A stretch of 64,000 nucleotides of DNA, taken from Gigaspora margarita. Its lineage: Eukaryota > Glomeromycota > Glomeromycetes > Diversisporales > Gigasporaceae. The notes beneath the pieces were generated by a model. The model worked only from the letters and a program-made list of their open reading frames with translations. It was not told the origin of the DNA and ran no database searches. Each line of letters starts with the position of its first letter. The stretch's first letter is position 1. Made by a program: the position numbers and the translations under genes. The DNA is taken from assembly GCA_009809945.1 (NCBI GenBank), contig WTPW01002502.1, forward strand, positions 1 through 64,000, given 5' to 3'. Below, in pieces: positions 12,036 to 23,566 of the stretch.

Positions 12036-12138
12036 AGCAATATGGAACCAAAGAACCAGACCAGACCGGGACCATAAACACTATAATAACAGTCCTTTTA
12101 GGGACTGAACCAGACTAGACTGAACTGATGCATCTCTA

Positions 12139-12410
12139 GATAATCAAAAGTTTTGTATCAGGATTTACAAACAAATTACAGGGTAGTACATAGTGATAGA
12201 CAAATTCTGATTTTTTTAAAAATTTGTGCATGATGCAGAATCCTGTACAGGATTCGTAGAATCAAGTAGAGTATCCGAATTTTTACAATTGATATATATA
12301 TCATCACTAGGAATGCAATTTCTCATTAAATAATAATCATTTCTTATAAATCTTACTACATTCCATAGATCGAATAAAGCTATATCGGGAACTGCACAAC
12401 TAGATAAAAA
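12139..12410. repeat. Dispersed repeat R3 copy
   Basis: The stretch 12170-12400 matches the reverse complement of 51190-51420. Shared words include AATCCTGTACAGGATTC-type and CATCACTAGRAATGYAATTTCTC-type sequence (the latter in part). No ends or TSD resolved. A small hairpin with arms ATTAGAGACA / TGTCTCTAAT lies at about 12410-12455. Confidence 0.55.
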
Positions 12411-12540
12411 TTAGAGACATATTGGATTTTGATTTGTCTCTAATTTTTTATTTTAAATTCATTGCCCTATCAGGTAGCTGATATGACTATAGAAGTTATA
12501 TTAAAATATACTGACATGCCTTAATAATATCAGGTTAAAA

Positions 12541-12832
12541 TTGGTAACTATATAGGTGATCCTATAAAGCTTACAATAAACCTGTATGTCACTAGAATTT
12601 TACTAATAATTAAGCATAAACTGGTAAAATTTACAATAGCGATCATTAAGCCTATATGTCTCTAAAATTTTACTGATAAATTAAGCATAAACTGGTAAAA
12701 TTTACAATAGCAATCTTTAAGCCTATATGTCTCTTGAATGTTGCTGATAAATTAAGCATAAACTGGTAAAATTTACAATAGTGATCAGCAAGTCTATATG
12801 TCTTAGAATGTTGCTAATAAATAAATATTTTA
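12541..12832. repeat. 71-bp tandem repeat, about 4 copies
   Basis: The word TAAGCATAAACTGGTAAAAT begins at 12611, 12682 and 12753, exactly 71 bases apart, and a partial unit precedes it. The array lies just beyond the 3' end of the transposase remnant at 12900-16326. CACTA-type elements often carry subterminal repeats, so this may be the subterminal region of that transposon, although I could not find the terminus itself. Confidence 0.85.
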
Positions 12833-12899
12833 TAATACATGCTGATAAAAGTGATTGACAACAATATGCATCTTTATGATTTATTATTCTGATAATACA

Positions 12900-15800
12900 T
12901 TAAATATGAAATTTCCTATTTATGGGAATAACCAACATATATTCTTTTGGAGTTTTTTTTCTAATATTAACCGTACCAGAAATAAATTAATCTTAAATAT
13001 TATGTACAGGGATTATGCAATTCCGACTTAAGTTATAGAAATTGCTTTTCCATAACTCAATATTACAAATATTATCTATTTGATAATGGAATCTTTTGTT
13101 GGAGCTTTCAGCTGCAGTGTACCACTGAACAAATACTAAAACATGTTTTTTTGGGCCTTCAGATAGCTGTATTACATGTTCGAAATAGTATTGAACTAGG
13201 CTGAGAAATATGTCTGTAGAATCATCGTCCAATATAAATTTAGCGAGTATTTTGGCTGATTTTTGGTGCCTTTTAGAAAAAGTTGACCCAAAAATTTTGT
13301 CACCAATCTTTACTCTTCTGTATATTGTAACATTTGGCAATACCAGTATGTGATCTGGGTTATTATGAATTTCGGCCAATAATGCAAAATTATAATAATA
13401 TGCATTATTATAATAGCTTGTTAATAAAGAATGTAACTCTTCCAGAAGATTTCTTTTTCTCATTAGTGCTAGTAATTCTCCTGAAAAGGATTCTGAATCA
13501 GTACTATACTTTTCTTCAACATTTACAGACATTGAAAGAAATTTCCAGAGGTCATTTCTACTATGCATAGCAATACTGCCAGTTATTGTTTTTTTGTTCA
13601 ATAAACTGTAAACAAGTTTTCAAATGACTGTCAGCATTTGTTGAAATCCATCCAGTAATGCGTAATATTGCATAGTTTTAAGTAATTCAGATTCGATTCT
13701 TCTATTGCTACTATGAATCGATTCTACAAATTAATATAAATTCTATGCGAGCTACTGGTATTTTAATATGACTATTAATTAATATATATAAAACCAGGTC
13801 CAAACTCTACATAAAATATTTAATAAATATAAAACATATCTAATAAACCATTCATTCTTTCAAAACCAAAGCACCAAAAGCATATATAGGCCTATAGTCC
13901 ATAATGCTTTCACATATATGTAAACATAAGTGTAATTTAGGCATTATTTTTTCTGGTTCTTAGCTATTTCAATAAACTTTACTATATTGAGTAAACACTG
14001 ATGTGCTTCCTCTAACCTGTCTTTAGATAAATTCAGCATACCTATAGGTTCCATTATAATTCAAAGAAAAAAAAATTTTAACAATAATAATAATTAGTAT
14101 ATTTATCAAATTTTTTTTTGTTAAATTACAATAACACCAATAGGCTTACCAAAATTGAGCATGCCTGAACAAAATATAATAAAATTTTCCTATCAGTTTC
14201 TTGTAATAAATCCCATGTTATAGAAGTTGTGTACACTAGTACAAAGATCTTCCATTGATCAGCTGTAAAACCTGAGAATCCATTTCCTATTGCAATTTTT
14301 AAGGTATCCAGCCAATGTCTGAAGGAGCTTGAATTTTTTTAGCCTTTTTGTCCATTAATTCTAGTTCCCAGAACATCAATACAGCTTTGTTAATCTATAA
14401 TTTCATAATCCATTTAGCTATGCCTAAAAATAAGCAATTCATTGGATCTATTACAGTAAACCAGATAGAATTAAAATAGGGAAGCCAATATATTCTGATC
14501 TCTGGACTAAAGTTTCTGATATATGCTTTCTTCTTGCATCTTAAGTATTATAGTCTTTCCATGCAATAGCATCTTGGTGAATTTTATCAATATTTCTTTC
14601 AACAAACCAATCAGTTATATGGTTTAATCTACCAAAATTTGGTTGATTCCTATTATCAAAATTCACTCTTTTTAAGCACCTATAGCACGCTATCCAAGTC
14701 AAAATAAAACTGCATAATTTTCTTGCAGCTGGTATATCACTTGAACAGCATATTATTGCTGCTCTAATAAATTTGCTGGTAGGGTTTTTGAAAGTGCTTG
14801 ATAGGTTAACTCTATCAAATATATCAATCAACTGATCGATGAGAGGTGCCAAAAAATGATTTAATTGATGTAATTTAGGTTTTTTTGGCCCAGAAATCAA
14901 TACTAACATTAGAATATTCGATGGCTTGAATTGCTCATTACATAGAAGATTGCAAATTACACCATATATGGCTCTAATACTAAAAAAAATCAATTTATAA
15001 TTTAAGGAGACAATAGGCTAATAGAAATTTATACCAAACCTATATTAGGAATTGTCAAAAGGCTGGAACCAATCTATGTTTAGCATTATCCCTAAATGGC
15101 AATCTGATACTTCAGTCCAGAAAAATAGTAAATCTTCGTTAGGATTCTGGAAGGTTTTTCAAATTCTTCCATTATAAATATTAGTCATTAAATTAGGATC
15201 GACCAACCTTCCAACCCATTTTCTGCAAAGTCCTCACATCTTTTCTTATTATATAACAACTTTATTTGGTTTGCCAAAGATATAGTAAGAAAAATCAGCA
15301 CCAGTTTATGAATAATTCCTATAAAATTATGATAAAATTAGACAAAATGACATTTTTTTAACAAAAAATTAACTTTTTTATAGTTAATACCTTTTGATAT
15401 CGGTATCTTTTTAGTGATGAGTGAATTGCAAGAATGTCTTTAATTTGCCATTAGGTGATTCGAGAAGTCTTGAAAAGTGCAATAGCTAATTTTGGTGCTA
15501 TATTAGGTTTTTTTGTTGACACATCGGCAACATTGTATAGCTTACAACATTTTTCACATGTTGCATACTTGACCATGTGGGCACAGACTCCAAGTACTTC
15601 ACGTGCCTTAGCTAAACTAGTTGGGAAAGAAGCATATGTAATAGTGTCTTGAAGAAGCAAAAGATACTGGAGGAATTTTATTAAAGCATTTGTTGATATA
15701 TCAGACATTCAGAACCTCTCTTGAAATTTGAGAACCCATAAAATTATCCACATGAAACCAATAGAAAAGTCTATAGGTTGATTATTAGACATGTCAATGT

Positions 15801-16326
15801 CTTTATATGTATTATCGTTATCCGGTATATCAAAGTTAATTTCTTGTTCAGCATAATGATCTTCAATTTGTTCATTATCATCTTCATCTGAAAACATGTT
15901 TTTGATTAATTACGTAGGTATTTGGGCTCTTCTTTCTCTGATACCAATTGGTTTCTTGTTTTTTTTTGGATTGACTTTTTGTAATGAAACTGTAACTTGT
16001 TCATAAGAAAAAATCTCAGAATTATTATTTGAGCTGCTGGTTTCAACATGTATTTACTCTTCTGGAATTTTATCTCCATAAATTCCATTTCTGGAAGATC
16101 TACTACAGCAGATTTACTTGTTGAAGGCTTAGCAATTCTTCTCTCTGCAATTAGTTTTAGTCATATGGGCTTTTTTAGTTTTTGGATCAACTATGTTACC
16201 TTTACAAATATTGCAATAGCATGATTCAGGATGACGATTTCTAGGTTTTGTGGCTTTTTCAATTGTCCTTTTAACTATCCAATCCTTTTTTCTGTAAACC
16301 ATTATGTGAACAGAATATACAAGCAA
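12900..16326 (-). pseudogene. Plavaka-like (CACTA superfamily) transposase remnant
   Basis: DDE-type DNA-transposon transposase in several broken pieces, listed from the N-terminus. 16326-16129 has a zinc-finger-like start with CNICKGNIVDPKTKKAHM. 15708-15451 has TCEKCCKLYNVADVSTKKPN, typical of the family. Around 15090-15050 is LNIDWFQPFDNS. 14993-14541 has GPKKPKLHQLNHFLAPLIDQ, CSSDIPAARKLC and a CYRC pair. 13601-12993 ends in GSTFSKRHQKSAKILAKF, KHVLVFVQWY and WKSNFYNLSRNCIIPVHNI. Beyond a stop at 12993 the same frame continues to the usual C-terminus, PINRKFHI, with its stop at 12900-12902. Likely introns lie near 15050-15000. Several stops and frameshifts separate the pieces. Identification is from recalled motifs of Plavaka-type fungal proteins; no termini were found. 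Confidence 0.75.
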
Positions 16327-16585
16327 GTGATATAGATAAAAAATGTATGAACAAAATATACAAATAAGAGTAATGATAAAAGAGAATATATGAATGAAAA
16401 TACGAGTAAAAGAAAATAGCTAAAAGAATTTGTGAATAAATTATAGCAATAAGATATAGCAAAAGAATTAAACAAGAGAAATATAGTTCAATTTAGTAGA
16501 AAAAAAGCTTTATTTATATATAGTCTGAGTCCTCAAGAGAAATTTTCGAAATGCCAATATGACTTCTGGACTTTTCTAACTATTT
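16327..16585. other. A+T-rich spacer, nothing identified
   Basis: Lies between the N-terminal zinc-finger piece of the transposase and the tandem array; probably the 5' flank or subterminal region of the transposon. Confidence 0.4.
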
Positions 16586-17420
16586 TCGAAAAATCTTATA
16601 CATTTTGTTTTGACAATTATACATTTTGTTTTGACAATTATACTTTTAGTTTTGATAATTATACTTTAGTTTTGATAATTATACTCTTTGTTTATATTGT
16701 CAGTATTAAAATATCATATAGACATGCCGATAGATCAATCGTTTTAAACTTTTTTGTTTTGATATTTTAGTGATTTGAATCTATACTACTAAAATTATAA
16801 AAGCAATTCATTTTTTTTGAAAATTTCACTCTTTGTTTACATCATCGGTATTTAAATATCATATAGATATGCCAATAGATTTTTACATTTTTATAACAAT
16901 TATTTAAACTTTTTTGTTGTTTTGACATTTCATTAATTCGAATTAAAACCGTTTTTTGAAAATTAACTTTTTGTTTACATTGTCAGTCTTTAAATCTTGC
17001 CAATAGATCATTTTTTATATTTTTATATCAATTGTTTTAAACTTTTTTTGTTTTGCGTTTTAGTAATTCAAATCTATACTACTAAAGTTATAAAAGCAAT
17101 TATACTCTTTGTTTACATCGTCAGTATTTAAATATCATATAGATATGCCAGATTGATTTTTTTTATATTTTTATGTCAATCGTTTAAACTTTTTTTTTTT
17201 TGAACATTTGTGATTCAAATCTATACTACTAAAGTTATAAAAGCAATTCATTTTTCTATGAAAATTACACTCTTTGTACTCTTTGTTTATATCATCGATA
17301 TTTAAATATCATATAGATATGCCTAATTGATCTTTTTTTATATTTTTATGTCAATTATTTAAACTTTTTTTTTGTTTAAACATTTTAGTGATTCGAATCT
17401 ATACTACTAAAGTTATAAAC
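16586..17420. repeat. Degenerate tandem array with Helitron-like 5' termini
   Basis: Units of about 150-180 bp, about five copies, each with GTTTACATCRTCRGTATTTAA, ATATCATATAGATATGCC and AAACTTTTTTGTTTT-type words. TCTATACTACTAAA recurs at about 16789, 17073, 17219 and 17397, and it resembles the 5' end of Helitrons (TC followed by a TACTA-rich start). A four-copy start ATTATAC(T)TTTTGTTTTGA microrepeat leads the array at 16600-16690. Confidence 0.6.
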
Positions 17421-17879
17421 TATGTAATGAAAACATTATTACTAGTTTTATCAGTGAAATTAAACTTTTTGTTTTAATGAATTAGCTATAGAGTTATCAG
17501 TATACNGATGGGTCTTTCATCTGTTTAATGCAATTATTTGTAAATTGCATAATATGAATTTTATTTTGAAATTGCTATAGATTACATAATAATTTTTTTT
17601 ATATATTTTTTATCCAACTATTAATTTTATTCTGATATTAAATTAACACCGCTTTTTAAAGTATGTCGTACTCAGAAATTACAACCTGATCTAACTATAA
17701 ATATTATAAATAGGTCATACATTCTTTTTATCATATGTCTGCAAATTTGTCTCTTTCATATTATTCTTTCCTTTAATGATATCTATTTGTCTCTTTCACT
17801 TGCTTTACTATATCAGTCATTATATTTTTATATAATACTATATTAAATGAAAGTCTGATTATTAATAAGGTAAATTGAT
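17421..17879. other. A+T-rich spacer with one unknown base
   Basis: No gene or repeat recognised. A single N lies at 17506. Confidence 0.4.
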
Positions 17880-18300
17880 ATAAAATAAATTGCTTTTTCT
17901 TGTCTCTTTTTCTTTCAATTAAACACTAAAATTTCTGATAACCCAATTGATGTAATTTATAATCACTTTTCTTGTTTTTTTCTCTCAACTAAATACAAAA
18001 TAACCAATAAACCAATGTTTTTTTTGTTTTTTTTTGATATTCATAATCACTTTTCTTGTTTTTTTTTCTCTCAACTAAATACAAAATCAACTAAATACAA
18101 AATAACTAATAAACCAATCTTTTTTTTTTGTTTTTTGGATATACATAATTGCTTTTTTTGTTTTTTTTTTCTCAACAAATATCTGATTTTTTTTCTTTTT
18201 GGAAATTTATAATTGCTTTTGTTGTCTTTTTTCTCTCAATTAAATACCAAATATTTAATAATTCAATTATCTTTCTTCTTTTTGGAAACTTATTTTTGAA
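17880..18300. repeat. T-rich tandem repeat, ~65-100-bp units
   Basis: AATTGCTTTT or AATCACTTTT followed by CTTGTTTTTTTCTCTCAA and CTAAATACAAAAT recurs at about 17887, 17962, 18044, 18147 and 18210. The two 65-95-codon open frames here are translations of these T-rich units and are not genes. Confidence 0.7.
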
Positions 18301-18449
18301 AAAAATATGTGTGGAAGAAATACTTACAAAATTAATATCATTTCAAATTGACATTCAATTTTGCCATCCATGTCACATCGAAGTACACCAATACAATTAT
18401 CAAACCTTATCGCCAGAACCGTTAGTTTATTTCTAGTTAACAGAACCAA

Positions 18450-18575
18450 CACAAACATTAAGTAACCCCATCTCGCAGAAATTACTATCATTCAGAAACT
18501 TTACCTCACAGAAACTACTGTCATTCAGAAACTCTACCTCGCAGAAACTACTGTCATTCAGAAACTCTACCTCAC
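18450..18575. repeat. 36-bp tandem repeat, 3+ copies
   Basis: The unit contains CAGAAACTACTGTCATT followed by CAGAAACTCTACCTC. It is repeated three times with few changes, and the last two copies are almost identical. Confidence 0.85.
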
Positions 18576-18621
18576 CATTTACAAACAACTTCACATTATA
18601 CATTAATAATAACTATAGATA

Positions 18622-19897
18622 CAGTCATCCTCCCCTATAATCATATAGTTGGGCACACCCAAATATGTGATTATAAAAAGGTGTGACTTTATAAAAGTAC
18701 CTCTATATAAGCACAAATTATAATTAATATAAAAAAGTGATTTAGTAAAGGTATTTTAAAAATTTTATATAAGATCGTAGATAGTTTCTACATTTAAAAG
18801 TTACGATTTTAATAATTAAATCAACTTTTATGCAATAATTAAAGTTGTTTGGAAGAATAAAATATACCTACTATCAAATTTTTATGCAAATTGGATAACT
18901 TTTTATTATATAGTTTCTCATTTTACATACCTACGAATATAGCTAAAAATTTGTAATTTTTTCTTATAGGAACATAACAAAAAATATATTAATGAAATAT
19001 CAACTGATTTATATAAAAATTTTATAATAAGTGTATTTTGTTCTTCTAAACAACTTTAATTATTGCATTAAAATCGATTCACTTAGTATTGTTTTGACTA
19101 GGACCCCGAAGTATACATAGATAGGTCAGGTATGAGTTTGCTTATTTTTGAGGTTTTTTATACAGATCTTTTCTATTTATAGTAATTATTTTGCTTATTT
19201 TTGAAGTTTTTTCTGCAGTTCTTTCCTTTTTTAGTAACCCTATAATTAACCTAACCTTCTATGTATATTTTAGGGTCCTTTTTGACTTTTATATATAGCA
19301 ACGATCAATGATTATATATAAAATTTTTTTTAAAAAATTTTTATATACGATCATTGATCATTGCTATATATATAAGTCAAAATAATACTAATTGAATCGA
19401 TTTTAATGCAATAATTAAAGTTGTTCAGAAGAACAAAATACACTTATCATAAAATTTTTATGTAAATCGGTTAATATTTTATTAATATATTTTTTGTTAT
19501 GTTCCTATAAGAAAAAATTACAAATTTTTTGCTATATTCGTAGGTATGTAAAATGAGAAACTATATAATAAAAAGTTATCTGATTTGCATAAAAATTTGA
19601 AAGTAGGTGTATTTTATTCTTCTAAACAACTTTACTTATTACATAAAAGTTGATTTAATTATTAAAACCATAACTTTTATATGTAGAAATTATCTATGAT
19701 CATATATAAATATGATTGTGAAGAAGTAATTTTATTATTAAAATTGCCAACAATTTCTAAAAAAATGTGATAGTGATTATAATATTATTGTGACTGTATG
19801 AAGGTGTTTTTAATATTAAAAAAACAGTATCATGTTTTTGGTGTGATTATATAGAGTTTGTGACTATATGGGAGGTGATTATATTGGAGGATGACTG
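18622..19897. mobile_element. Tigger/pogo-type foldback element
   Basis: The ends are CAGTCATCCTCCCCTATAAT and, reverse-complemented, CAGTCATCCTCCAATATAAT, flanked by TA on both sides (18620-18621 and 19898-19899). The inverted arms are several hundred bases long: 18640-19085 pairs with 19385-19880, sharing for example ATACCTACGAATATAGC and AATCGATT. The core (19085-19385) holds a further hairpin at about 19300-19375. No transposase frame remains. Length 1276 bp. Confidence 0.85.
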
Positions 19898-19899
19898 TA

Positions 19900-21813
19900 T
19901 AATGAAACCCACAGAAAGATCACTGGCTCCAACTAATGAACATTCTCACTGCTATTCAAGAAGTCCTGATGCAAAGGATAAAAGTAACTATATATATATA
20001 ATATTATAATAGAACTATTGACTTACTGATATGGCTAACAAAAATTTTATATGTTAATAGAAGTTTCTTTATTAAAAACCACCATACAAAGTTTGATGAA
20101 TGAAATTAATAAGTCAAAATTTGATAAATCCAAGCCTTTAAGTGATCCACCTATTGAGGATGATAATACTATAAAATTAATAATTCAGATGATAATATTA
20201 ATAAAATTAATAATTCCAAATTTGATAAATCAAAGGCTTTAAATAAACTGCCAATACTTGTTGAGGATGATGATTTGAATGCATTAAGAGAAACTGGGTT
20301 GTCATGCCCAATGGATAACATGGGTCTTTGTGATTTTGATGCTATTGATACTACTAATGCGACCCAAACTGTTGATACTCTTAGATCTCCTCAAAGTAAT
20401 TCAAATATTACTACTATTACCCCACTAGTCCTAGTAAGCAAGTGAAAGATATTTGTAACGTTATTTCAAATAATCAAAGAAAATTTTCTTTCACTCCAAA
20501 ACCTCCTATTGAATATAATAGAAGATCATGTGATTGTCTGGAAGATATGATGCATGAGCAATATAAAGTCTTCCATGTATATGACTAATTAAAAATACGA
20601 TTATTTTTGTTATTTAACTTTATTGTTATTAAAAATTTTATTTTAAAATACTAACATTAATGTTATTATTATTTTTATTAAAATACTGTTATTATTATTA
20701 TTATATTTTTAATAGGACGAGGTAATTAATATTTTAGATGGCCTAGATGATGTTCTTCAACTTGACCCAAACAAAAAATGGTTGGAAATTTCTCATCATG
20801 TGTTTAAAAAAACTATGGCAGCAATTAGTACGGCTTTGGAGGGTTATTTTAAATATAAACAAATAGAACTTAAGTATGTTCTCCAGCAACTTCACTAGCA
20901 CTGACATGAGAAAAGTCTAATAGACCAGAATCCTGATAAATCAAAGGCTGATAAAAAAAGAGAGGGAGTAAATGGATGCTGATCGAAGTAAGTATTAAGG
21001 TTGATAAATTATTTCATAGGAATATCAGCTCACTGATAGTACTTATAATTAAATATTATTATTTATAGAAAAAAAGGTGAATTCGTGGGTTTAATCATAT
21101 GATTAATATGAACAATAATAATCTTATAGATCTTGTTCCTTCTATAGATTTTGATGATTTCAAAGCTGACCTTGAGAATATAATTAATGAAGAAGGTTTT
21201 CATTCTGACGAACTACTAATTCAAAAAATGACTAAAAATATGACCCAAGGACAAGAAAGATAAGCATATAATTCATGTCTATAATAAACTATAAAGATCA
21301 TATAGAGTAAGTAACATTTTGTCAGTAAAACTTTTATTTGGTTTTTTTTAATATATTAGCATAAATTATAATTTCTGTAATATTCTATTTGATAATAGGT
21401 TAAAAAGCTTTTGAGGATGGCTGATGAAATAGGTGAAAGGATCTCACATATAAAATGTTTAAGAAAATGATAGTACAATGATAGTAGATGGACAGACAAA
21501 TCAAAACCTTCCACAGATGCATCCGCTTGGACAATTTCAGCTTCTTACATTTCTGATGAAGAAGAAGGCAAAAAAGTAATTGCAAGTAGTAGTAACAGTG
21601 GTGGTTACAGTAACAGAGATAGAAAAAGTACCAATACTCCTACATATACGAGTAATGAAGCAGCTGATAAAGCCTATTATGATAATGAAGCACTTGTCAA
21701 TTATGATAATGCCCAGTACAACAAATGCCAAGGCAGTTCTAGTGAATCCAATAGCAATTTAGATAAAACTAATGACAATTCCAGTAAAGCCAATAGCAAC
21801 TCAGATAAATAAA
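19900..21813 (+). pseudogene. Multi-exon gene remnant of unknown function
   Basis: Broken coding pieces lie in order on the plus strand. 20050-20450 is Ser/Asp/Asn-rich with KSKPLSDPP and KALNKLPILVEDDD. 20420-20575, one base out of frame with the preceding piece, ends CLEDMMHEQYKVFH. A plausible intron runs 20576-20715 (GTATAT...AATAG), and the next exon opens in the matching frame with DEVINILDGLDDVLQL and continues to a stop near 20898. A second intron-like stretch (GTAAGT near 20988 to TAG near 21067) is followed by NNLIDLVPSIDFDDFKADLE (stop near 21262). The last piece, about 21474-21813, is polar with SRWTDKSKPSTDASAWT and a Ser/Asn-rich tail ending SNSDK. In-frame stops and a frameshift make it non-functional. 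I do not recognise the family; it could be a host gene or a transposon-encoded protein. Confidence 0.5.
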
Positions 21814-21875
21814 TAGAATTTCAGATTAGAATTCTTATATAGCTTAAATATGCATATATTTGCTCTTTGTTTGAT

Positions 21876-21972
21876 AAACAATATGTATTATTGCTATCGC
21901 AAAATAAATCACATGTATTGTTGCTATCGCAAAATAAATCACATGTATTGTTGCTATCGCAAAATAAATCAA
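21876..21972. repeat. 31-bp tandem repeat, 3 copies
   Basis: The unit contains TGTATTGTTGCTATCGC then AAAATAAATCACA; two copies are exact and the first has one change. It follows directly after the end of the gene remnant. Confidence 0.9.
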
Positions 21973-23053
21973 TTTTATAATTGAATTTCAAATTGAATAA
22001 ATAAAATACTTTTATAATAAACATATATAAGTGAAATATAAATTTATTCTATAAATTACGAATCTATTTTAAAACAATATAAATTATTACAGCATTATTA
22101 CCAGCATGCCGCTAAGATTATTATAATAACCTGATATGTATTCTGTTTTATTGTTATTTAGTAAAAAATAAAATACAAATCGGGTAATCAATATGAATAT
22201 GATCGGTACTATATGTAATACCAAATGGTGCCCTATCTGCACCAAAGATCTGTTTATAATTAGATACAAATCAGGTAGTTTAGGCAAAGTATACTAGTAG
22301 ACTTGCATATCTCTATAATACAATAATAGGAGATCTATCGGGAACCTGATAGTTAACTGGTATGAATTCATTCGACCTGTGTTTATTACAAAGAAAAATG
22401 CTTATATAGATTTTTACCTACTTTTAAAACATTTGGATCTTGTAAATATTAAATTCATCAATTCAGATTTGCTTTAATTTTATCAATGTTTTTAAAATAT
22501 TATTATGTAAATATATATTTAAGAAATTATAATGGTAAAAAGTGACAAATCATAAATCATAAGCATATAAAAATTTATAAGTAATTAGGTGCATAATCAG
22601 ATATAAATGTGCTAAAATTTATAAGTAATCAGGTACTGTACATGCATACAAAAATTTAAACCATTTCATAGATGACTCATAAGAAATTCATAGTTAGGCT
22701 TATAATTTCTAAATTACATAACTAATTGGCTCAAATTTTATTTAACCTTATCACTCATATTAAATAATTACTAAAATTGGAGATTTTTTCCCATGTGGTA
22801 CACAATATTCTTGGTGCATTATTTATGCAAGAAATTAAAAGTCTAGATTTCTATTTTATTAATTATGACAATTTAAAAATTTATGGTTATATACAAACAA
22901 ACAAAATTCAATATACAGTTTGTGCATTATCTCTGTACATATATATGTGGAATGAGAAATAAACAAAAGCTTTATAGCTGATTTGAAAATTAGTAGAACA
23001 GTAATGAATTTTGTGATGATCATCCAAATTTTAGTAATTATTTTTTGCATTTT
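21973..23053. other. A+T-rich DNA, nothing recognised
   Basis: No gene or clear repeat. Small open frames at 22087-22287 (minus), 22777-22962 (plus) and 22859-23050 (minus) have no coding character I can support. Confidence 0.4.
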
Positions 23054-23189
23054 CAGTAATAATAGTATAGTTTTTCGATAATATAATTCTTGGCTAATAT
23101 ATTATCGCAATATTATTTGTTTTGATTTTTGGCCATGATAATATATTAGCCAAAAATTATATTATTGAAAAACTATACTGTTATTACTG
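23054..23189. mobile_element. Small MITE with ~53-bp terminal inverted repeats
   Basis: Both ends read CAGTAATAA(T/C)AGTATAG followed by TTTTTC(G/A)ATAATATAATT and GGCTAATATATTATC, inverted around a short centre. Length 136 bp, nearly all of it hairpin. The CAG start and A+T-rich TIR recall pogo-type MITEs, but I could not confirm a TA TSD. It lies directly upstream of the LINE. Confidence 0.75.
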
Positions 23190-23251
23190 AAAAATATGAA
23201 AATAATTACTGAAATTAAAATGAACAAGGGAACACAAAGATTCTTAGCGAC

Positions 23252-23434
23252 ATGAACAATACCAGTTCACTACCAGAAAGAAAACTACTCGAGGAAATAC
23301 TGGAAAGATTGAGCAACTTAGAAGGAAAGCAGGTAATTCCTGCCTGCACTCCTAACGGGCACACCAGTCCAATTAAAGATCATAAGGGAAAGGAGTTCAC
23401 AACACAAACAAAGCAGGACCGTACAACAAACTAG
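23252..23434 (+). CDS. LINE ORF1-like N-terminal piece
   Basis: Sixty codons from ATG at 23252, with LEEILERLSNLEGKQ resembling a short coiled coil, then a polar segment. It ends at a TAG at 23432-23434. No RNA-binding zinc knuckle is visible. It may be what remains of ORF1, or the true start of the main protein with a stop in between, since Ser/Asn-rich coding continues to the endonuclease frame. Confidence 0.4.
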   Translation: MNNTSSLPERKLLEEILERLSNLEGKQVIPACTPNGHTSPIKDHKGKEFTTQTKQDRTTN

Positions 23435-23566
23435 TAAAAATTCTAGCACTTCTTCTTTCCTAACAAGTAGACAGTTACTCAAACGTTGTGATAATAGTGC
23501 AGCCCCTATTGCGAAAAAAATAGTAATAATAATACTGCTCTTAATACAGATAACAACAACAAATCA

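Larger units (their letters stand above)
3852..12138. mobile_element. hAT-like non-autonomous element, split by an LTR element
   Basis: The left end reads TAGTGATGTATTGGTCC and the right end, reverse-complemented, reads TAGAGATGCATCAGTTC. Both then run into GACC/GGTC-rich stretches (3870-3960 and 12042-12120) unlike the surrounding A+T-rich DNA. Such ends are typical of hAT-superfamily elements. Only about 250 bases on the left and 100 on the right belong to it; the rest is an LTR element that landed inside. I could not find a convincing 8-bp TSD, so the superfamily call rests on the termini. Confidence 0.5.
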
